A stretch of 5,167 nt of DNA. Source: Bacteroidota bacterium. GTDB lineage: Bacteria > Bacteroidota > Ignavibacteria > Ignavibacteriales > Ignavibacteriaceae. Location: positions 1-5,167 of the forward strand of contig JAJYOQ010000317.1 in NCBI GenBank assembly GCA_021796135.1, in the 5' to 3' direction. Positions within the stretch are counted from its first letter, which is position 1. Each line of letters opens with the position of its first letter. The notes beneath the pieces were generated by a model that searched no databases, was not told the origin of the DNA, and saw only the letters and a program-made list of their open reading frames with translations. Positions 1 through 4,999 of this stretch are shown one piece after another. A program made the position numbers and the translations under genes.

Positions 1-341
1 GAGCAATATCCAGAGGAAATAAGATTGAGAGATGGAACAAGATTCTTCTTTCAGCAATGAAACAATCGCTTCGCAGTTTCTTACCAAAAATTTCATTTGA
101 AACATCTGTTGAAGCAATAAAGGATAAACCAGGAATAAAATTCATATTTGAACAAAATTCCAATCAACAATTTGAAGGAATAAAAACGGATTCAACTAGC
201 AATTGTTACTTTATTTTCGGACCTGAAGGCGGGTTATCAGAAAGGGAATTAGATCTGTTCGAAGATTTTGAAAAATATAAAATAGCTGAAAACCGGCTAA
301 GGTCTGAAACAGCTATTATCAAATGTGCAGCTTTTCTTTGA
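1..341 (+). CDS. rsmE: RsmE, 16S rRNA (uracil-1498-N3)-methyltransferase, C-terminal part
   Basis: The reading frame is open from the left edge (first full codon at 3) and ends at TGA 339-341, giving 112 visible residues of a protein that is usually about 240-250 residues long, so the 5' half lies outside the window. RsmE methylates N3 of U1498 in 16S rRNA with S-adenosylmethionine; it is a cytoplasmic SPOUT-class enzyme. Visible family marks are the stretch ERWNKILLSAMKQSLRS near the left edge, which matches the conserved 'ERW..I..EA.KQS.R' segment; FGPEGGLSERE (from 216), the SAM-binding knot loop; and NRLRSETAIIKC near the end, matching the family's 'RILRTETA' motif. An ATG at 57 lies inside the conserved segment and is not the real start. 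The protein stops soon after the ETA motif, which is normal. The next gene is convergent, with a repeat element between them. The family assignment is firm; the organism-specific role is inferred from the family. Confidence 0.94.
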   Translation, partial: AISRGNKIERWNKILLSAMKQSLRSFLPKISFETSVEAIKDKPGIKFIFEQNSNQQFEGIKTDSTSNCYFIFGPEGGLSERELDLFEDFEKYKIAENRLRSETAIIKCAAFL

Positions 342-354
342 AATAATTTTTGAT

Positions 355-379
355 TAAATTATAGGGCACTTCTAAAAAC
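355..379. repeat. Left terminal inverted repeat of the 355-630 element
   Basis: This 25-bp arm starts TAAATTATAG and ends CTTCTAAAAAC. It pairs with the reverse complement of 606-630; the only differences are at arm positions 11 (G against A) and 13 (C against T). The homology stops sharply inside the arm, as expected of a defined terminal repeat. Confidence 0.75.
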
Positions 380-407
380 TTCAATATTTGCCTGAAGGCA
401 GGCAGGT

Positions 408-441
408 TCGAAATGACAAAAAAAGGATTGTGTCATTTCGA
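408..441. repeat. Perfect 11-bp inverted repeat (outer arms of two neighbouring palindromic units)
   Basis: TCGAAATGACA (408-418) and TGTCATTTCGA (431-441) are perfect reverse complements separated by a 12-base A-rich spacer. The left copy looks like the right end of a truncated unit, because it is preceded by GGCAGGTT, and the right copy opens the complete unit at 431-534. The pair can form a stem-loop, but no run of T follows it, so it is not called a terminator. Confidence 0.7.
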
Positions 442-534
442 CTGAGTCCTCGAAGGAGAAATCCCATGTTCAATTCGACCATCTAAGCTTTACAAGGGGA
501 TTTCTCACCGGCTTAAGCCGGATTCGAAATGACA
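431..534. repeat. Intergenic palindromic repeat, complete unit (cluster 1)
   Basis: The outer arms TGTCATTTCGA (431-441) and TCGAAATGACA (524-534) are perfect partners. The inner arms GAGAAATCCC (456-465) and GGGATTTCTC (497-506) are also perfect partners. Two small hairpins lie between outer and inner arms: TCCT/AGGA around CGA (447-457) on the left and the 14-bp palindrome CCGGCTTAAGCCGG (508-521) on the right. The unit is richer in G+C than its surroundings. The same architecture recurs at 4539-4633 and 4647-4762. It is noncoding; I recall similar intergenic repeats from Bacteroidota-type genomes, but their function is unknown to me. Confidence 0.8.
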
Positions 535-544
535 ATTACTTGTA

Positions 545-579
545 TGTCATATCTAAGGAGCTTGCAGACAGGCAGGTTC
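545..579. repeat. Palindromic repeat, truncated left half-unit
   Basis: Positions 545-563 match the start of the unit at 4647-4665 at 18 of 19 bases (TGTCATATC, then T or G, then AAGGAGCTT). No matching right arm follows before the right TIR. The tail AGGCAGGTTC (570-579) is a direct repeat of 400-409, which precedes the right-end fragment on the other side of the cluster. The cluster therefore reads as right end, full unit, left end, like a tandem array cut at both edges. Confidence 0.6.
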
Positions 580-605
580 TCTGCGTTAAATTTTTATAAA
601 TGATA

Positions 606-630
606 GTTTTTAGAAGTACTCTATAATTTA
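606..630. repeat. Right terminal inverted repeat of the 355-630 element
   Basis: This is the partner of 355-379, beginning GTTTTTAGAAG and ending CTATAATTTA. Its last three bases (628-630, TTA on the + strand) are read as the TAA stop codon of the minus-strand small membrane gene, so element and gene abut exactly. Confidence 0.75.
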
Positions 631-807
631 TTGTGAGCTCGATTTTGCCATCCGAAAAAGATTTATAATTAGAAGAACCATTGCAATTATTAGAATTATA
701 TGGGGGAAAACTCCGGTAGAAATTTTAAAAACAATCTCCACTAACCATAGCAAAAATAATATAAGTGTTACAGCCCACAGCATCAAAGGTCCATCTAATT
801 TTTTCAT
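628..807 (-). CDS. Small two-helix membrane protein, DUF5670/lmo0937-like
   Basis: The gene encodes 59 residues from ATG at 807 to TAA at 628-630. A TTG two codons upstream (813) could also start the frame, but ATG followed by Lys-Lys is the more usual beginning; neither start has a clear Shine-Dalgarno site. Residues 8-27 (LMLWAVTLILFLLWLVEIVF) form one hydrophobic helix and about 34-51 a second, with a short polar turn carrying G32 and a basic, serine-rich tail (RMAKSSSQ). The pattern of a Leu-Trp start, a helix ending in LLWL, a turn with a glycine and aromatic/His residues, then an Ile/Leu/Val helix is that of the small lmo0937-type membrane proteins, whose biochemical role is not known. 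It is convergent with rsmE, lies 138 bases downstream of the outer-membrane protein gene, and is separated from it by a strong terminator, so it is probably transcribed alone. The family call is by eye. Confidence 0.72.
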   Translation of the reverse strand: MKKLDGPLMLWAVTLILFLLWLVEIVFKISTGVFPHIILIIAMVLLIINLFRMAKSSSQ

Positions 808-890
808 ATACAAAATTATGATAAATGAAAAATTATATCGTGCACAGAGTCACAGTACTAGCTCTATATCGAATGCTTTAAGAGGCAATA

Positions 891-922
891 AAAAAGCCTT
901 TAGATTTCTCTAAAGGCTTTTT
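891..922 (-). terminator. Rho-independent terminator, possibly bidirectional
   Basis: AAAAAGCCTTTAGA (891-904) and TCTAAAGGCTTTTT (909-922) form a perfect 14-bp stem around a TTTC loop. Read on the minus strand, the hairpin lies 23 bases beyond the stop codon of the outer-membrane protein gene and ends in a run of T, as expected of an intrinsic terminator for that gene. The + strand copy also ends in five T. It should isolate the small membrane gene from the upstream transcript. Confidence 0.88.
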
Positions 923-945
923 GAAAGATATAATACTAACTAAAT

Positions 946-3900
946 TTAGAAAGTATATCTTACTCCAAGCTGCATTGTCCAGCGTGAGGTAAAGTTATCA
1001 TAGTTCCAGGCTAAATTATTTGCTGGAGCTCTGAAACCGAATACAGGTCTTTTAGTTGCAGCATCCATCCCTTGATATGAGACAACATTGTAACTATTAT
1101 AACCGCCGCTAACATCCCAACCCCAATCACTGTTAATCAGATTAAGAACATTCAGAATATCCAAAGAAACTTGGAAGACATGTCCGTTACTAAATGCAGG
1201 TATTGTCTGAACGATTCTTAAATCCAATTCATTTCTCCATGGATAAGTAGAACCGTTTCTCGCAGCAATAGAACCGCGGTGAGATGATAGATAAGCATTG
1301 TTATTTATAAAATTATTAAACGAAGCATAAGTACTTGCATTAGCAGCACTGTAAACGCCACTTTTGACTGTTCCCAATTCAATATCAGCATTATTATTAG
1401 GAATATAGAATAGATCGTTACCATCAAAACCATCGCCATTGAGATCACCGTAGACAGTGTAGGAGATAGGCAAACCTGACTGACCATTATAATACAGCGA
1501 TATACTGGTTGGTGCATTACCAAAGAAGTCTTGAGTATAAGAAAGAGATGCAAAGACTCTATTTCTTATTTCAAAGTCGGATGTGGTAACCGGAGGATTA
1601 TTCGGATCGTCAATAATTGGATTATATCTCATCTGTGATTGAGCTTGAGATGATAAAACACCGTTTTGATCAAATGATCTTCCAAAAGTATAAGCTACGT
1701 TTCCGGAAAGACCGAAAGGTACGCTTCTTTGAAGTTGAGCAGTAAAATTATAAGAAGAACCTTTGCTTGTATTGGTTAAATAATACATACCAAAGAAATT
1801 GCTGTTACCGCTATTTGTTCCGCCATATAATGGTCTACCATCAGGTAAGGTACCTATAACAGGCTTAAGGTTAATTTCTTTGTACAACATATCATTTAGG
1901 TTTTGTGAATATAGGGCTTCAATAGTTCCGGTAATGCCATAAGGAAGTTGATGGTCAACTGCGGCATCAAAACGAAGCAATTGAGGCATCTTTAAATTCG
2001 GGTCAACGAGATCAATTTCTGACTGAAATTTAGGAGCGCCAGTTCCGGGAGCACCAACACCAGGTTGGTTATTCGGATCAGGAGAAAAAGGAGTACCAGC
2101 ACCGCCATCAACCTCAGCAATTAATGTTCCCGTATTGCCGTAATTGTTAGACATCCAAACATAAGGAACACGACCGGTAAAAATACCGACTCCGCCTCTC
2201 ACTTGAGTAACATGTTCGCCATTTATATCCCAGTTGAATCCAAGACGAGGTGACCATAAAATATTTCCGCTTGGTATATTTGATGTACTATATCCGGGGA
2301 AGTAATAACTAACCGAATCATTATAAGCAGGTTTTGTTGGGAAGAACGGAATATCTACTCTTATACCTAAAGTAATCTTTACATTTGGAATTGCAGAATA
2401 TTCATCTTGAGCGTAAAACCCAAGTTGATTTACATTAAATTGAGCTGCAGGAGCAGGATCGCTTGTTCTTGACAAAACTCTTTGATAAAAGCTTGGTCTA
2501 TCGAAATTTAGCTGTGATACATAATTAACTTTGTATTGATAATAACCCCAATAAGAACGGATGAATAAGTTTTTGAATGAGAAAAATTCATTGTGTGTTC
2601 CGAAAGTTAGAAGATTATTACCTGTTATATATGTGAAGTTGTCTGTGAACTCAAATATATTTTGGTCTAAGCTATTGGCAGATGAATAACGATCGGTGCC
2701 TGCGTAAATCGTAAATCCGCCAGGTAAAACGACATTGATTTCTGGAAGACCTGAGCCTGTCGGTCCGCGTTTATCACTAATAGAAGTATACCCTAAAATC
2801 AATTCATTCGATATCTGATTTCCGAAATTACTGTTCAATTGAAGAACAGTAGAGTTTGTATTATTAGTAATACGGTAAAGGTAGCTGTCAAAACTCATTG
2901 AATAAGTGGCGCTTCTGTTACCTAAATTGTCGATGTATGAATGGACATAATTATTACGAAGAGTTAACTTATTATTCTCGTCTATGTTATAGTCAAAACG
3001 CAAGAAGAATTTTGTGCTTGGTTGATTAGCATCAAAAGTTGAATAGCTACCTGGATTATATCCTTTAGCAGCAAGAAGAGTGGCTAAAGTATCGGCATTA
3101 GCCTGGTTGTTAGCATTTCCTTGAGGTCCCAAGGCAGTATTTGATAGAGGAGTTGTATGCTGCGTTAGTTCAAGATTTGTAAAGAAGAACAATTTATCCT
3201 TCATAATTGGTCCGCCTAAACGGAATCCATATGTATATTCGCTAAAATTTGCAAGCTTAGTTTTAAGAGTATCGGGGCTTAAACCTACTAAGCTTTGATT
3301 TCTTCCATAACCATATACTGATCCCGCAAATTGGTTGGTACCGCTTCGGGTGATAGCATTTATGCCGCCGCCAGTAAATCCGCCGTATCTAACATCATAA
3401 GGGGCAACTACAACCTGAAATGATTGTATAGCGTCCAAGCTTATAGCATTAGTACCTGTTTGACCACCAGGCGTACCAGAAGAACCTAAACCAAAAAGAT
3501 CGTTGTATTGAGTACCGTCAATTTGGATATTATTATAACGATTGTTTCTTCCTGCAGCTTGCATATTCGTACCGCTGAATAAAGGAGAAAGCTTTGCAAA
3601 ACTCTGGAAAGAACGGCTTATAGTAGGAACCTCTTGAATTTGTTTTGCAGACACGTTTTGAAAAGAACCTGTCCTATCATTACTAATAATTGGATTTTTT
3701 TGGGCAGTTACTTCGACTGCTGAAAGTTTCACTTCCGAAGTCGACATGGTGAAATTTAGCGTTAAGTTTTCACCTAATTCAAGATAAATATTATCTCTTG
3801 TTTCTGTTTTATATCCAACGTAAGAAACGGTTATTTTGTAAGGACCGCCTACTTTCAATCCGAGGATATTGAATTTTCCGTTTAATCTTGATGTAGTACC

Positions 3901-4086
3901 GTATTGTGTCCCCGTAGGCACATGTACAGCCACAATGTTGGCTGATGGCAATGGTGAGCCACTTTGGTCTACAACCGTTCCGCTAATAGCCGCTGTTGTT
4001 ACTCCTTGCGCAAAATTATTCTGCGCAATTAGCAGCAAGAGTGCAGCCACAAGAAGGAAGGGAAATTTTGTAGTGAATAACTTCAT
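946..4086 (-). CDS. Oar-like TonB-dependent outer-membrane protein
   Basis: The protein has 1046 residues. Residues 1-26 are a Sec signal peptide (MKLFTTK, then a Leu-rich core, likely cleaved after N-F-A before Q27). Residues about 34-114 (ISGTVVDQSGSPLPSANI ... VGYKTE ... LTLNFTM) form a carboxypeptidase-regulatory-like beta-sandwich. Residues about 120-265 are the TonB plug, with VEVTAQ, the IDGTQYND segment and YDVRYGGFTGGGINAITRSGTN. The rest is the barrel, ending in W-T-M-Q-L-G-V-R-Y-T-F with the terminal Phe typical of outer-membrane barrels. D881-L-N-G-D-G-F-D-G-N-D891 looks like a calcium-binding loop. A Pro/Gly-rich loop lies near 665-690, and no cysteine is present. The plug and barrel resemble Oar proteins more than SusC, and no susD follows, so glycan uptake is not supported and the substrate is unknown. 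The start has AAGGAGA just upstream; the gene ends at a hairpin terminator and appears monocistronic. Confidence 0.92.
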   Translation of the reverse strand: MKLFTTKFPFLLVAALLLLIAQNNFAQGVTTAAISGTVVDQSGSPLPSANIVAVHVPTGTQYGTTSRLNGKFNILGLKVGGPYKITVSYVGYKTETRDNIYLELGENLTLNFTMSTSEVKLSAVEVTAQKNPIISNDRTGSFQNVSAKQIQEVPTISRSFQSFAKLSPLFSGTNMQAAGRNNRYNNIQIDGTQYNDLFGLGSSGTPGGQTGTNAISLDAIQSFQVVVAPYDVRYGGFTGGGINAITRSGTNQFAGSVYGYGRNQSLVGLSPDTLKTKLANFSEYTYGFRLGGPIMKDKLFFFTNLELTQHTTPLSNTALGPQGNANNQANADTLATLLAAKGYNPGSYSTFDANQPSTKFFLRFDYNIDENNKLTLRNNYVHSYIDNLGNRSATYSMSFDSYLYRITNNTNSTVLQLNSNFGNQISNELILGYTSISDKRGPTGSGLPEINVVLPGGFTIYAGTDRYSSANSLDQNIFEFTDNFTYITGNNLLTFGTHNEFFSFKNLFIRSYWGYYQYKVNYVSQLNFDRPSFYQRVLSRTSDPAPAAQFNVNQLGFYAQDEYSAIPNVKITLGIRVDIPFFPTKPAYNDSVSYYFPGYSTSNIPSGNILWSPRLGFNWDINGEHVTQVRGGVGIFTGRVPYVWMSNNYGNTGTLIAEVDGGAGTPFSPDPNNQPGVGAPGTGAPKFQSEIDLVDPNLKMPQLLRFDAAVDHQLPYGITGTIEALYSQNLNDMLYKEINLKPVIGTLPDGRPLYGGTNSGNSNFFGMYYLTNTSKGSSYNFTAQLQRSVPFGLSGNVAYTFGRSFDQNGVLSSQAQSQMRYNPIIDDPNNPPVTTSDFEIRNRVFASLSYTQDFFGNAPTSISLYYNGQSGLPISYTVYGDLNGDGFDGNDLFYIPNNNADIELGTVKSGVYSAANASTYASFNNFINNNAYLSSHRGSIAARNGSTYPWRNELDLRIVQTIPAFSNGHVFQVSLDILNVLNLINSDWGWDVSGGYNSYNVVSYQGMDAATKRPVFGFRAPANNLAWNYDNFTSRWTMQLGVRYTF

Positions 4087-4090
4087 ATTT

Positions 4091-4097
4091 TCTCCTT
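4091..4097 (-). promoter_or_regulatory. Ribosome binding site of the Oar-like gene
   Basis: On the minus strand the sequence reads TAAGGAGAAAATATG: an AAGGAGA Shine-Dalgarno followed by four bases and the ATG at 4086-4084. It fixes the start, and the encoded protein then opens with a proper signal peptide. It is the only strong Shine-Dalgarno in the window. Confidence 0.75.
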
Positions 4098-4159
4098 ATA
4101 TATTTTTGAAATAATTGAACTATGATTTAATGGAAAGTAAAATCCCTTAATCTTTTTCG

Positions 4160-4190
4160 TAAACTTAGAGGTGTAAATTGTAAATTTCAA
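4160..4190 (-). promoter_or_regulatory. Candidate Bacteroidota-type promoter (-33 TTG, -7 TAnnTTTG-like) for the Oar-like gene
   Basis: On the minus strand TTG (4190-4188) is followed after exactly 20 bases by TAAGTTTA (4167-4160), one base short of the Bacteroidota -7 consensus TAnnTTTG. Transcription would start near 4153 and leave a leader of about 65 bases. The surrounding DNA is very AT-rich, so chance matches are easy; this is a proposal only. Confidence 0.3.
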
Positions 4191-4296
4191 CATTTAATTG
4201 ATTTGATAACAATTTCTTAATTTGAATCAAAAATTATGATAAAATTTTTGTTTTATAATATAAAAATTAAACAATTTAGAACGAGGTTTTATACCA

Positions 4297-4473
4297 ATGA
4301 GAGCCTTAAAAAATAAACTATTTCCCAATTGCGATATGCAAAATTATTTCTTAAGCCGCTGTGAAATTATTAAAAATAAATTATCGAGGCAACAATATTT
4401 ATATAATTATTTATATAAATTTTCGATACTACTATTAAATGTTTATCTTCTAATAAGTTATAGAAATTATTAA
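4297..4473 (+). CDS. Possible small ORF of 58 codons, unrecognised
   Basis: An ATG at 4297 opens 58 codons to TAA at 4471-4473. GAGG (4283-4286) lies 10 bases upstream, a weak and rather distant Shine-Dalgarno. The product would have a basic, polar first part (MRALKNKLFPNCDMQNYFLS) and a hydrophobic tail (FSILLLNVYLLISY) that could be one membrane helix. I recognise no family. A frame this long is uncommon in DNA this AT-rich, because stop codons are frequent there, but the amino-acid make-up (Tyr, Leu, Asn, Lys, Ile) is simply what AT-rich DNA gives. A second ATG overlaps the stop (TAATG) and opens a 20-codon frame to 4535. It may well be non-coding. Confidence 0.2.
   Translation: MRALKNKLFPNCDMQNYFLSRCEIIKNKLSRQQYLYNYLYKFSILLLNVYLLISYRNY
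4397..4420. repeat. AT-only perfect hairpin
   Basis: ATTTATATAA (4397-4406) and TTATATAAAT (4411-4420) are perfect 10-bp arms around TTAT. Flanking ATCGA (4383-4387) and TCGAT (4423-4427) could extend the structure across an unpaired GGCAAC. It lies inside the doubtful 58-codon ORF. Low-complexity AT DNA produces such hairpins easily. Confidence 0.45.
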
Positions 4474-4538
4474 TGATAAATAAAGTTGTAGAATTCTTAG
4501 GAAATATACAGACCGGGTCTATTGCAGAACTTTAAGAT

Positions 4539-4633
4539 GTCATTACGAAGGAGTCCCGCTACGGGATAAATCATCGACCGAGAAATCTTTTAAATTTTCA
4601 ACAAAGGAGATTTCTCCCTCCGGCACTAATGAC
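4539..4633. repeat. Intergenic palindromic repeat unit (cluster 2, first copy)
   Basis: The outer arms are GTCATTA (4539-4545) and TAATGAC (4627-4633), and the inner arms GAGAAATC (4580-4587) and GATTTCTC (4609-4616). Compared with the 431-534 unit, the seventh outer-arm base is changed on both sides so that pairing is kept. A hairpin TCCCG/CGGGA around CTA (4554-4566) sits where the 431-534 unit has TCCT/AGGA. The unit is noncoding and richer in G+C than its flanks. Confidence 0.75.
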
Positions 4634-4646
4634 AACTGCTTCTTCC

Positions 4647-4762
4647 TGTCATATCGAAGGAGCTTTGCGACTGAGATATCCAATGATCTACTTAGCTGTC
4701 TAAGCTATTCATGGGATTTCTCACCGGCTAATCCGCTGAAAGCGGACGGATTCGAAATGACA
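4647..4762. repeat. Intergenic palindromic repeat unit (cluster 2, second copy)
   Basis: The outer arms TGTCATATCGA (4647-4657) and TCGAAATGACA (4752-4762) pair with one mismatch, and the inner arms GAGATATCC (4673-4681) and GGGATTTCTC (4713-4722) with one mismatch. The right half carries the hairpin CCGCT/AGCGG around GAA (4733-4745) where the 431-534 unit has CCGGCTTAAGCCGG. Shared landmarks with that unit include TCTAAGCT before the inner right arm and GGGATTTCTCACCGGCT, so the two are homologous. Confidence 0.78.
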
Positions 4763-4807
4763 CAAGTAGTCATTCATTTAATAAATAAAGGCAATGCATT
4801 TTTCAAT

Positions 4808-4875
4808 AACTCGAAATGACATCTAAGTAGTTATGCACCAATCTCTACCGGCTGACAGGTTGGAATTTTGGTGTT
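4808..4875. repeat. Right-end fragment and decayed remnant of the palindromic repeat
   Basis: An isolated right arm TCGAAATGACA lies at 4811-4821 with no left partner of its own. After it, ATCTCTACCGGCTGACAGG (4841-4859) and the following GGAATTTTG resemble a degraded version of TTTCTCACCGGCT...GGATTCGAAATG. The isolated arm is clear; the remnant is judged by eye and is uncertain. Confidence 0.45.
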
Positions 4876-4999
4876 ATAAAATTGAATCGTTTTTTACCCA
4901 TTATTCCCATTTTCCTGGATGGTTATTTGTGTAACGTGAATTAATAAATAAAATTGTAAATTTATCCTTAGTTAAATGAATTATAGGTATTTCAATCAG
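4876..4999. other. Leader region upstream of the CHASE3-like gene
   Basis: This AT-rich stretch holds no ORF of note and no promoter I can defend. It shares the 13-mer AAATTGTAAATTT (4951-4963) with 4175-4187 near the other gene's candidate promoter, but in such AT-rich DNA this is weak evidence of a common site. Confidence 0.4.

Larger units (their letters stand above)
355..630. mobile_element. MITE-like element with 25-bp terminal inverted repeats
   Basis: A 276-bp noncoding segment is bounded by inverted repeats at 355-379 and 606-630 that match at 23 of 25 positions. Both ends carry TA, so a TA target duplication is possible, although TA is self-complementary and is not proof. The interior holds nested palindromic units (408-441, 431-534) and a half-unit (545-579), with no ORF of note. 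The arrangement resembles a non-autonomous miniature inverted-repeat element, but no transposase is visible, so mobility is inference. An alternative is a long-range transcription-termination structure between two convergent genes. Confidence 0.5.
4098..4538. other. AT-rich intergenic stretch between divergent genes
   Basis: This stretch is very rich in A and T and separates the minus-strand outer-membrane gene from the repeat cluster. It contains the candidate promoter above, a doubtful 58-codon ORF (4297-4473), an AT-only hairpin (4397-4420), and an 11-base palindrome AGACCGGGTCT (4510-4520) just before the second repeat cluster. I see no tRNA, riboswitch or recognisable binding-site array in it. 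Confidence 0.6.

Noticed and set aside
57..341. Treating ATG 57 as the start of a complete 94-residue protein
   Set aside because: The frame is open upstream to the window edge and encodes conserved RsmE residues (ERW...) before this Met, so the gene is a partial RsmE.
408..441. Intrinsic terminator of rsmE
   Set aside because: The 11-bp inverted repeat has a 12-base spacer and no T run after the stem in the rsmE direction, and the same arms recur as part of the repeat family.
408..534. CRISPR array
   Set aside because: The repeated pieces are palindromic unit arms of different lengths and spacing, not equal direct repeats with unique spacers, and no cas gene is present.
831..885. Sigma70-like promoter with TATAAT for the small membrane gene
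   Set aside because: A TATAAT is present on the minus strand, but no reasonable -35 hexamer lies 16-18 bases upstream, and AT-rich DNA makes TATAAT common.
1305..1553. 82-codon minus-strand ORF
   Set aside because: It lies entirely inside the Oar-like gene in another frame of the same strand and has no recognisable protein features; the long gene is far better supported.
946..4086. SusC-type glycan transporter of a polysaccharide utilisation locus
   Set aside because: No SusD-like or glycan-degrading gene is adjacent, and the plug and barrel sequence looks Oar-like; the carboxypeptidase-regulatory-like domain alone does not distinguish the two.
3869..4114. 81-codon plus-strand ORF
   Set aside because: It is antisense to the signal peptide and first domain of the Oar-like gene; its composition is explained by that gene, and it lacks a convincing ribosome site.
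4175..4963. 13-mer AAATTGTAAATTT shared by 4175-4187 and 4951-4963 as a common regulator site
   Set aside because: It is nearly all A/T in a region of very low GC, so a shared 13-mer with this composition is weak evidence.
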